DNA of 64,000 bases, taken from NCBI RefSeq assembly GCF_001557325.1, contig NZ_LSJS01000137.1, positions 1 to 64,000 of the forward strand, written 5' to 3'. Below are positions 51,397-59,237 of this stretch, piece after piece (within the stretch, counting starts at the first letter, position 1; every line of letters starts with the position of its first letter). The stretch is from Erythrobacter donghaensis (GTDB taxonomy: Bacteria > Pseudomonadota > Alphaproteobacteria > Sphingomonadales > Sphingomonadaceae). Under the pieces are notes generated by a model that worked only from the letters and a program-made list of their open reading frames with translations, did not search any database and was not told the origin of the DNA. Made by a program: the position numbers and the translations under genes.

Positions 51397-54300
51397 TGCG
51401 CGCGCTCACCCAGCCTTTCGCCCGCCACCTTGCGCTGATTGCCGCGGCGCTGGTGCTGGCCGTGTCCCTGTTTGCCGGCAGCCCGATGGCCTCCGACAAG
51501 GAGAAGCCGGTCAAGCGCGACTACTCGCTCGTCATCGCGCCGCCCGCGCCGCAGCGGCAATCGGTGGCCGAGATGGACGCCAAGTCCGAAGGCTGCCTTA
51601 CCTGCCACGTCAAGACCGACGCGCCGACGATGCACGTCTCGCCCGCCGTGCGGCTCGGTTGCACCGATTGCCATGGCGGCAATGAGGCCGTGCGCGGCAA
51701 TTCCGAACTGCCGCACGACCACCCCGATTACGTCGCCGCGCGCGATGCGGCGCATGTGCTGCCGAAATATCCCAAGTCCTGGCACTTCCCCTCCTCGGCG
51801 AACCCCCAGCGCTCCTACGCGCTGCTCAACCAGGAATCGCCGGAGTTCGTGAAGTTCATCAACCCCTCGGACTACCGCGTCGCGCGCGATGCCTGCGGGG
51901 CGTGCCACATCCAGGCGATCGAGAGCGCCGAGCGATCGATCATGGCGACCGGCGCGATGCTGTGGGGCGGGGCGAGCTATAACAACGGGATCCTGCCCTT
52001 CAAGAACTACCTCCTCGGCGAGGCCTACACGCGCGAGGGCGATCCGGCGAAGATCACCACGCCCGGCGCAGGGCCGGGGGGCAAGCTCTCCGAGGACCAG
52101 ATCGCGCGCGGCGTGCTTGCCGAGATGTATCCGCTGCCCACGTGGCACGTGATCCCGCCGGGCGACGTGTTCCGCGTGTTCGAGCGCGGGGGGCGCACGA
52201 TCAACTCGCAGTTCCCGGAGATCGGCCTGCCCAACCCGACCGGCTCGATCCAGCGTCTGGAAGAGCCCGGCCGGCCCGACCTCAAGCAATCGAACCGCGG
52301 GCCGGGCACGGGGCTTCGGGTCGCGATCCCGGCGCTCAACATCCACAAGACGCGCCTCAACGATCCCTTCACCTGGTTCATGGGCACCAACGACCAGCCG
52401 GGCGACTACCGCCATTCGGGCTGCGCCTCGTGCCACGTTGTCTACGCCAATGATCGCGAGCCGCGCCATTCGCTCGTCTATGCGCAATACGGGCGCGACG
52501 GGCAGAGCATCACCGCCGACCCCACCATTGCCGAGAAGATCGCCCACGCGGCGGGCTATGAAGAGAAGAAAGGCGGCCACGGCGCGGTCAAGCAGCCGGG
52601 GCATGACGATCACGCCGATGACGGGGCGCTGCGCACTGCGAGCGGAGCGGTCAAGGAAAGCGGCCACCCGCTCCAGCACGTCTTCACCCGCGCGATCCCG
52701 ACCAGCCAGTGCATGAACTGCCACATGCACCAGCCCAACATCTTCCTGAATTCCTTCCTCGGCTACACCATGTGGGACTACGAGTCCGACGCGCCCTTCA
52801 TGTGGCCAGCTAGCCAAAAATACCCGACCGCCGCCGAAGTCCGTGCGGTCACCGACCGCAACCCCGAGGGCGCCGCGCCCAAGGGCAACTGGGCAGACCT
52901 CGATTTCCTGCGCAACGTTTATGACTTGAACCCGCAATTGAAGGACACCCAGTTCGCCGACTATCACGGCCACGGCTGGAACTTCCGCGCGATCTTCAAG
53001 CGCGACCGCGAGGGCAATCTGCTCGATGCCGAGGGCAATATCGTCGACCCCGACGATCCCGAGAAGTGGCGGCGCGAGGGCGAGGGCAAGTTCGTGCCTG
53101 CGGGCATCAACCCGGGCAAGGCGGTCCACCTGATGGACATCCATGCCGAAAAGGGCATGCAATGCGCCGATTGCCACTTCGAGCAGGACAGCCACGGCAA
53201 CGGCCTCATCTACGGCGAGGTGGCGAATGCGATCGAGATCACCTGCAAGGACTGTCACGGCACCGCGGACGCCTACCCGACCCTGCGCACCAGCGGCCCG
53301 GCCGCGCCCCCCGAGGGCCACAACCTCGCCCTGCTGCGCAACCCCGATGGCAAGCGGCGGTTCGAATGGCTGGAGGGGCCGGATGGCAGGCAACGTCTGA
53401 TCCAGCGTTCGATCGTCGACCCCAGCCTTGAGTGGGAGATGAGCCTCGTCAAGGACTCGGTCGATCCCGCCACCCCGGTGTTCAACGCCAAGGCCGCGCG
53501 TGCCAAGCTCGTCAGCCGTTACGGAGCGGAGACCGGCAATTTCGAATTCGGCACCGGCATCTCCGAGCCCGACCGCGCGCACCGTGAGCCGGAGATGGCC
53601 TGCTTTACCTGCCACCTGTCATGGACCACGAGCTGCGGCGGGTGCCACCTCCCGATCGAGGCCAACTGGAAGACCCCCGTCCACCGCTACGAAGGCGGCG
53701 AGACGCGCAACTTCGCGACCTACAACCCGCAGGTCGCGCGCGACGAGATGTTCCAGCTCGGCAAGCACATGACCACCAAGGGCAACCAGGTCGCCCCGGT
53801 CCGCTCGTCCTCGGCGCTGGTGCTGTCCTCGACCAATATCAACCGCGAACGGATCTACGTGCAGCAGCCGCCGATCTCGGCCATCGGCTTCTCCAGCCAG
53901 GCCTTCGCGCCGCACTTCCCGCACACCGTGCGCCTGACCGAGACCAAGACCTGCACCGATTGCCACCTCTCCGCCAAGGAGGACAACAACGCGATCATGG
54001 CGCAGCTCTTCCTGCTCGGCACCAACTACGTCAACTTCGTCGGCCTCAACGCGTGGAGCGGTCTGGAAGGCGGGTTCCAGGCGACGCGGGTGACCGAATA
54101 TGACGAGCCGCAGGCGGTGATCGGCTCCTACCTCCAGCGCTATGCCTATCCCGATTACTGGAAGCTCCATGTCGAACAGAACGGACGCGAGCTGAAGAAC
54201 TGGACGCGCGGCAAGGCCTTCGACGAGAAACTCAGCGGCGAGACCCACCCGTTCGAGGAATTCGTCAACGTCCACGAAGGCACGCCCGGCCGGGTCGGCT

Positions 54301-55493
54301 GCCTCCAGCTGCGCGGCGAATACATGTTCGTGGCCGAAGGCAAGGGCGGGTTCGTCGCCTATGACGTCGCCAGCATCGCCAACAAGGGCACCTCGGAGCG
54401 GATCCTCAAGGGGCCGTTCTCCGCGCTGGGCCACGACACGCAGGTCAAGACCACCAATGCGACCTGCATGGCGCTCGCCACCAACCAGCCGATCGCGCCG
54501 ACCCGCAACACCGAGGCGATGCGCGCGGCCAATCAGGAACAGGCGTTCAAGCCGATCTACAACTATGCCGCCGTCACCGACGCGGTCGAGGGCCTGATCC
54601 TCGTCAACGTCAACACGCTGGCGGACGGCGAATTCCGCAACAACAAGCTCAAGCGCAAGGTCTATTCCGACGGTTCCACCGCCTGGAACCCGGGCGGCGT
54701 GCTCGACGGCGCGCGGCACATCGTGCTGGCGGGCGAGATCGCCTATATCACGGCGGCCAAGGGCCTGGTCGTGGTCGACCTCAGCGATCCCGACACGCCC
54801 AAGCTTGCCGCGGTGCGGACCTTGCGTGATGCGCGGGCGAGCGCGGTGCAGTTCCGCTACCTGTGGGTGACCGATGCGGAAGGCGTGAAGCTGTTCGACA
54901 TCACCTCGCTGCGCAACCCCGTCGCGGTGCCCGAGGCGACCGTGCCGCTCGCCGACGCGCGGCGGATGTATATCGCGCGCACCTATGCCTATGTCGCAGC
55001 GAAGCAGGAGGGGCTGGTGATCCTCAACGTCACCAACCCGCGCGCACCCAAGGTCTACCAGAAGGTGACGCTGGGCGGCGCGCTCAACGATGCCGAGGAC
55101 GTGATCGTCGGCACCACCAATGCCTCGCTGTTCGCTTACGTCGCGGACGGGAGGAACGGAATCAAGGTGCTGCAGCTCACCAGCCCCGAAAGCCAGCGCG
55201 GCTTCTACGGCTTCAGCCCCGCGCCGATGCCCGAACTGATCGCCTGGGCGAAGACGCCGACGCCCGCCATCGCCATGTCCAAGGGCCTCGACCGCGACCG
55301 TGCGGTGGACGAGACCGGCGGGCAGATGGCGGTGTTCGGCCGCCTCGGCTCGCGCCCCTTCACCCGCGAGGAGATGGAGCGGATGTTCATGACCCGCAGC
55401 GGCGTGCCGTGGAAGGTGAGCGACGAGGTCGACATGAAGCGCTGGGTCGGGCTGGCGCCGGTGGGCGCGCAAAGGGCGGCGGCGCGGAAATAG
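51396..55493 (+). CDS. Decaheme c-type cytochrome with C-terminal LVIVD propeller
   Basis: This 1365-residue protein has a signal peptide ending near residue 32. Ten CXXCH sites lie between residues 67 and 857: CLTCH, CTDCH, CGACH, CASCH, CMNCH, CADCH, CKDCH, CFTCH, CGGCH and CTDCH. The C-terminal third (about 960-1290) has repeated blades such as G-L-V-V-V-D-L-S-D-P, G-V-K-L-F-D-I-T-S-L and G-L-V-I-L-N-V-T-N-P, the LVIVD pattern of beta-propellers often found on surface proteins. It is the last gene of the rightward operon. It is probably periplasmic or surface exposed, passing electrons over a long heme wire. Confidence 0.87.
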   Translation: MRALTQPFARHLALIAAALVLAVSLFAGSPMASDKEKPVKRDYSLVIAPPAPQRQSVAEMDAKSEGCLTCHVKTDAPTMHVSPAVRLGCTDCHGGNEAVRGNSELPHDHPDYVAARDAAHVLPKYPKSWHFPSSANPQRSYALLNQESPEFVKFINPSDYRVARDACGACHIQAIESAERSIMATGAMLWGGASYNNGILPFKNYLLGEAYTREGDPAKITTPGAGPGGKLSEDQIARGVLAEMYPLPTWHVIPPGDVFRVFERGGRTINSQFPEIGLPNPTGSIQRLEEPGRPDLKQSNRGPGTGLRVAIPALNIHKTRLNDPFTWFMGTNDQPGDYRHSGCASCHVVYANDREPRHSLVYAQYGRDGQSITADPTIAEKIAHAAGYEEKKGGHGAVKQPGHDDHADDGALRTASGAVKESGHPLQHVFTRAIPTSQCMNCHMHQPNIFLNSFLGYTMWDYESDAPFMWPASQKYPTAAEVRAVTDRNPEGAAPKGNWADLDFLRNVYDLNPQLKDTQFADYHGHGWNFRAIFKRDREGNLLDAEGNIVDPDDPEKWRREGEGKFVPAGINPGKAVHLMDIHAEKGMQCADCHFEQDSHGNGLIYGEVANAIEITCKDCHGTADAYPTLRTSGPAAPPEGHNLALLRNPDGKRRFEWLEGPDGRQRLIQRSIVDPSLEWEMSLVKDSVDPATPVFNAKAARAKLVSRYGAETGNFEFGTGISEPDRAHREPEMACFTCHLSWTTSCGGCHLPIEANWKTPVHRYEGGETRNFATYNPQVARDEMFQLGKHMTTKGNQVAPVRSSSALVLSSTNINRERIYVQQPPISAIGFSSQAFAPHFPHTVRLTETKTCTDCHLSAKEDNNAIMAQLFLLGTNYVNFVGLNAWSGLEGGFQATRVTEYDEPQAVIGSYLQRYAYPDYWKLHVEQNGRELKNWTRGKAFDEKLSGETHPFEEFVNVHEGTPGRVGCLQLRGEYMFVAEGKGGFVAYDVASIANKGTSERILKGPFSALGHDTQVKTTNATCMALATNQPIAPTRNTEAMRAANQEQAFKPIYNYAAVTDAVEGLILVNVNTLADGEFRNNKLKRKVYSDGSTAWNPGGVLDGARHIVLAGEIAYITAAKGLVVVDLSDPDTPKLAAVRTLRDARASAVQFRYLWVTDAEGVKLFDITSLRNPVAVPEATVPLADARRMYIARTYAYVAAKQEGLVILNVTNPRAPKVYQKVTLGGALNDAEDVIVGTTNASLFAYVADGRNGIKVLQLTSPESQRGFYGFSPAPMPELIAWAKTPTPAIAMSKGLDRDRAVDETGGQMAVFGRLGSRPFTREEMERMFMTRSGVPWKVSDEVDMKRWVGLAPVGAQRAAARK

Positions 55494-55503
55494 ACGCAAC
55501 CCT

Positions 55504-55656
55504 CGTCATGCTGAACTCGTTTCAGCATCCATTGCTCAGCAAGCGCGGTGCTCACCAAAGAGGCCAGATTGTCGTCGCCTGACGAACCGTGGCTGCAGAT
55601 GTTCGGATAGCGGTTCAAGCGGCCCGAAGGATCCTGAAACAAGTTCAGGATGACGA
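55504..55656. repeat. Pair of inverted REP-like palindromes between convergent operons
   Basis: Copy one (55504-55530) contains ATGCTGAA-CTCGT-TTCAGCAT. Copy two (55629-55655) is the same 27-base unit in reverse orientation, with ATCCTGAA-ACAAG-TTCAGGAT. The arms differ by a compensating base change (GC versus CC/GG), which keeps the hairpin. Such pairs are dispersed in sphingomonad genomes. Lying between two convergent operons, they may also serve as a two-way terminator. Confidence 0.7.
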
Positions 55657-55664
55657 TTTAAGAC

Positions 55665-56552
55665 CTACTCCCTCTCCGCGAACATGCCCTCGATCATCGG
55701 CTGGAGACCTGCGTGGAAGCGCGCCAGCACCTGCCAGTCGCCCACGCGCTCGTAGTGCGAGACGAGACCCTCGCCATCCCAGCGGTGGATCGCATAGGTC
55801 GGCGGCTCGGTGGTGATGAGCTCGCGGTCGTCGGGCACGTTCTGGTCGATCGGGTTGAGATCCATCGCCACCAGCGGAGCGACCGAGGGGGTCACCCCCA
55901 GCGGGATACCGGCAAAGCGCGTGGAGATCGGGCGGTGGAGATGCCCGCAATGGATCGCGAGCACCTGCGTCTGCCCCTCCAGCACGTCCCGCAGCCGCAC
56001 GATCCAGCCTTCATCGGGGGCAGGATCCATCCAGTCGATCCCCGCGACCACCGGCGGGTGGTGCATGAAGATCAGCGTCGGCGTATCGGACGCCTCGGCC
56101 AGCTGCGCGGCGAGCCAGCTGGCGCGGGCCGCGCAGAAGGCCCCGCCGTGGCGGCCCTCCTCGAGCGTGTCGAGGCAGATGATCCTGAGGCCGAGTCCCG
56201 CATCGACGACATAATGCAGGAACCCGCCCTCTGCCGGCTCGACCTCGGGAAAGGCGCCGAGCAGCCCCTCGCGGCTGTCGTGGTTGCCGACCATGGGCAG
56301 GATCGGGATCGGGCAGTCGCGCAGGATCTCGATGGTCTTGGCGAAGCTCTCGGCATCGCCATGATCGGTGATGTCGCCGGAAAGCACCAGGAAATCAGGG
56401 CGGTTGGGCCCCTCGACCACCCGCTTCAGCGTGGCGCGGAAGCGGGTGAGGTTCAGCTCCTCGGGCTTTTCATCGGGGGCGAAGCCGACATGGATGTCGG
56501 TCATCTGCGCGATCAGCACCGCACGGCCAGTCGAAGAAGCGCCCCCGCCCAT
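55665..56552 (-). CDS. Class III cyclic-nucleotide phosphodiesterase (metallophosphoesterase)
   Basis: This 295-residue protein carries the full dimetal motif set: T-D-I-H near residue 18, L-S-G-D-I-T-D-H near 57, V-G-N-H-D near 87, M-H-H-P near 162 and C-G-H-L-H-R near 202. The order and spacing match the CpdA/GpdQ/Rv0805 branch, which hydrolyses cAMP or phosphodiesters. It is last in the four-gene operon, starting 2 nt after the FHA-cytochrome stop. It would lower the cyclic nucleotide sensed by the fused oxidoreductase. Substrate is inferred from family and context. Confidence 0.83.
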   Translation of the reverse strand: MGGGASSTGRAVLIAQMTDIHVGFAPDEKPEELNLTRFRATLKRVVEGPNRPDFLVLSGDITDHGDAESFAKTIEILRDCPIPILPMVGNHDSREGLLGAFPEVEPAEGGFLHYVVDAGLGLRIICLDTLEEGRHGGAFCAARASWLAAQLAEASDTPTLIFMHHPPVVAGIDWMDPAPDEGWIVRLRDVLEGQTQVLAIHCGHLHRPISTRFAGIPLGVTPSVAPLVAMDLNPIDQNVPDDRELITTEPPTYAIHRWDGEGLVSHYERVGDWQVLARFHAGLQPMIEGMFAERE

Positions 56553-56554
56553 TG

Positions 56555-58348
56555 CTATGGTCTAGCTTGTGCGAGTTTTGCTGCAACCTTAGATTTGTCA
56601 GGCGGCGGGGGCTTGTAGTGCGGCGCGGGGCCCTTGGGGGACCATTGCCCGGCCGGCACGTGATAGGCGTGGCACATCGCGCAGTCGCTCGGCACGATCT
56701 TGGCGCTCTTCACGGCGGTCGCCCCGAGATGGCAGTCGCGGCAGCTCTTGAGGTCGGGCATCAGCAGGTCGCTTGCCGCCTTCGAGGTTTCGGCCGCGTG
56801 GCAATCGGAGCACTTCTGCTTGGCGTGGGCGGCGTGGCTGAAATAGCCGCTGGTGAGGAAGCGTTCGGGGAAGTTGACCGGCATCAGGTCGGCCTGCCCC
56901 GTCGGGCCGGTGGTGGGCAGGTGGCACTCGGTGCACACGCCCCCGGTGGAGAGCGCGTTCGAAATGCCGATATAGGCGCGCACCGGACGGCCGAAGTCCG
57001 CGCGATAGGGCGAGGCGCTGCCGAGCTGCCCCGGACGCTGGCGACCGGGCGCAATCGCCGGGCGCGGGCCTGAGGTAATCCGGGCGAGATCCTCGGCGAG
57101 GTTCTTCACGCTGCCGTGGCGCAGCTTCCCGAACCCGCCGCCCGGCGTTCGGCCCGAGACGAGGCTGTGGCACGCCTCGCACGCCTGCTCCATCTCGACC
57201 GGCTTGAAGGTGACCTTGTCGTCCGTGGGCGCGTGGCAGTCCTTGCATTCGAGGGGTGCGCGATATTGCGCGAGGCTCACCGCCATGCGCGCCGCGCCGC
57301 CGCGCGGGTTCATGTGGACGTCGTGCGGGAAGACGAGGCCCGATTGCTCGACCGGCTTCGATCCCGCCGCCGCCCGGACAGGGTTGGCCGCGCCGAAGCT
57401 CGCGAAATAGAGCGGGCGGAACTGCGGGTGGGTCTTGCCGAAATCATGCGCGTTGGCGAGCGCCGTGTCGGTCAGGCGCGTGTTCAGGTCCTTGTGGCAA
57501 TCGCCGCAGAAGGCCTCGCTCCCCGCCTGCGTGCGCACCGGGCCCTCGTGCTCGGAGTGGCAGGCGACGCAGCCGAGCGGGCCTTCCTTGCCGAAGCCCT
57601 GCGCGATCTGCCATTGCAGCGCATCGCCTTGCGAGAGCGGCGCCATCCCCTTGGCAAGCCGCGGCTTTTGCGCGTGATCGCCGATGTCCTCGTGGCACGA
57701 GAGGCAGGTCTCGTCCTGCACGCTCTCGAAGGCGGCGACGTGGCAGCTCTCGCAATTGTCGGCGAGGGTCTCGTGCTTGAGCGACAGCTCGCCGCTGGTC
57801 CAGGCGCTGTCCATCAGCACCGCGCCCGGGGTCTTGCCGGTGGGATCGGGCTTGGCCGGGGTGCGCAGCAGATGGCTCGCGACGGGCAGGGCGAGCAGCA
57901 GGAGGATGATCGCGCTGGCAAAAACCCAGCTCATTGCGCGCTTGGACGGCAGTTTGGAGGCGAGCGCGAAGCCGCGCAGCGCGTCGATCTTGCCCTCGTC
58001 GGCCACGACCTGGCGGATGGTGATGGCGATGGTGCCATCGCCCTCGCGCGTCACCGCGAGGCGCGCCGCGCCGAGCGCCACCTCGCCGCCGGTGCGCGGG
58101 TCGATCACGCCTTGGGTGACCACCCGCCCGTCGAGCCCGAAACCCAGTGTGCCGATCGCCGCCACCGCCAGTGTGCCATCGGGCGCAAGGTCAATGGCGA
58201 CATGGTGCTGCTCCACCGCGAGGTCGGGCAGGTGGATGTCGTTCTCGGCCGCGCGGCCGACGGTCAGGCGGGTCTGGTCGAGCGTCCGGTCGCGGACGAT
58301 CTCGCGCCCGGCGGCGGTGAAGTCGATGGTGCGGATCAGGAAGGCCAT
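56555..58348 (-). CDS. FHA domain-TM-decaheme cytochrome c fusion
   Basis: This 597-residue protein has an N-terminal FHA-like domain (about 1-110) with V-G-R-A-A-E-N-D-I-H-L near residue 30. One TM helix (about 140-160) follows. The rest is a heme domain with ten CXXCH sites from residue 199 on: CESCH, CLSCH, CVACH, CGDCH, CKDCH, CEACH, CTECH, CSDCH, CRDCH and CAMCH. The FHA part would be cytoplasmic and the hemes periplasmic. In the FHA core the usual S-x-x-H is E-Q-H-H, so the phosphate-contact serine is missing. It is third in the operon, 10 nt after the cytochrome b gene. Confidence 0.88.
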   Translation of the reverse strand: MAFLIRTIDFTAAGREIVRDRTLDQTRLTVGRAAENDIHLPDLAVEQHHVAIDLAPDGTLAVAAIGTLGFGLDGRVVTQGVIDPRTGGEVALGAARLAVTREGDGTIAITIRQVVADEGKIDALRGFALASKLPSKRAMSWVFASAIILLLLALPVASHLLRTPAKPDPTGKTPGAVLMDSAWTSGELSLKHETLADNCESCHVAAFESVQDETCLSCHEDIGDHAQKPRLAKGMAPLSQGDALQWQIAQGFGKEGPLGCVACHSEHEGPVRTQAGSEAFCGDCHKDLNTRLTDTALANAHDFGKTHPQFRPLYFASFGAANPVRAAAGSKPVEQSGLVFPHDVHMNPRGGAARMAVSLAQYRAPLECKDCHAPTDDKVTFKPVEMEQACEACHSLVSGRTPGGGFGKLRHGSVKNLAEDLARITSGPRPAIAPGRQRPGQLGSASPYRADFGRPVRAYIGISNALSTGGVCTECHLPTTGPTGQADLMPVNFPERFLTSGYFSHAAHAKQKCSDCHAAETSKAASDLLMPDLKSCRDCHLGATAVKSAKIVPSDCAMCHAYHVPAGQWSPKGPAPHYKPPPPDKSKVAAKLAQARP

Positions 58349-58358
58349 CGCAGCCCCC

Positions 58359-59237
58359 TCACCAGTAGTAGAACACGCTGATCACATGCGCGGTGAGCGC
58401 GGCGATCAGGGCGATGGTGAGAGGGATGTGGATGAACAGCCAGATCTCCAGCATCGCGCGGATGCGCAGCGCGCCGCGGATCTGGGCGAGCTGTTCGCGG
58501 CGTTTCTCGAGCAGCGCGGTGACGCGCGCCTCCGCCTCCGAGCCGGTGCCCATGCCGCGCAGCGCGCGCGCGGTCTTGCAGCCGGGGTAGCTCCCCGTCA
58601 GCCGCGCCAGAGCGCCGCCATAGAACACGTCCTGGCCGAGGGCTGCGATCACGAGATCGGCCTCGGCGCGCGCAAGCGGCTGCGCGGCGCTCTCCAGCTG
58701 CCGGTCGAGGGCGGTCAGCGCTTCGAGCATCTGCGCGCGCGTCATCTCCTTGCGGTTGGCCGAAAGGCTGGCGGGCAGGGTGGCGTAGACGATCACCCCG
58801 TAGATCCCGGTCGCGATCACCAGCAGCATCAGCACATAGGCGAGCGTGTGGACGTTCCACCCGATCTGGAAGCCGGTGTGGAGCGTCCCCACCACGATCA
58901 GCGCAAGGCCGAGATAGACGTGGGCGGAGGTCCACGCCTTGAGGCTCCACGCGCCGGGATTGATGCGCCGTTTCCGCACTCCGAGCAGCGCGAGCCACAG
59001 GATCAGCCCGAAACCGATGGTGCCGAGCGTGTAGCCGTACCACGTGCCCCCGTTGGGACGCGGGTCGTGGTCGATCATCAGATAGCCCGCGATGCTCGCG
59101 CCGCTGAGGGCGAGCGCGATCCACAGCCAGCGGAAGCCCTTGTGCTTGAGGAAGCTGACATGGTCGCTGTCGCGCCGCCGCTCGTCCTGACTGAAGCGGC
59201 CCGTGCCGCCCGTCTTTGCCCCCGCCCTGCTTGCCAT
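58359..59237 (-). CDS. Membrane cytochrome b-like protein with two HX13H pairs
   Basis: This 292-residue integral membrane protein starts at the ATG at 59237, overlapping the upstream stop (TGATG). The helices are near residues 35-58, 70-90, 102-122, 127-152 and 265-290. His pairs spaced by 13 residues occur in A-H-V-Y-L-G-L-A-L-I-V-V-G-T-L-H (one helix) and I-H-I-P-L-T-I-A-L-I-A-A-L-T-A-H (last helix). This geometry binds two stacked b-hemes across a membrane, as in ferric-reductase-type and NADPH-oxidase-type proteins. A long cytoplasmic loop lies between. It would link the cytoplasmic flavo-iron-sulfur protein to periplasmic hemes. Confidence 0.78.
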   Translation of the reverse strand: MASRAGAKTGGTGRFSQDERRRDSDHVSFLKHKGFRWLWIALALSGASIAGYLMIDHDPRPNGGTWYGYTLGTIGFGLILWLALLGVRKRRINPGAWSLKAWTSAHVYLGLALIVVGTLHTGFQIGWNVHTLAYVLMLLVIATGIYGVIVYATLPASLSANRKEMTRAQMLEALTALDRQLESAAQPLARAEADLVIAALGQDVFYGGALARLTGSYPGCKTARALRGMGTGSEAEARVTALLEKRREQLAQIRGALRIRAMLEIWLFIHIPLTIALIAALTAHVISVFYYW

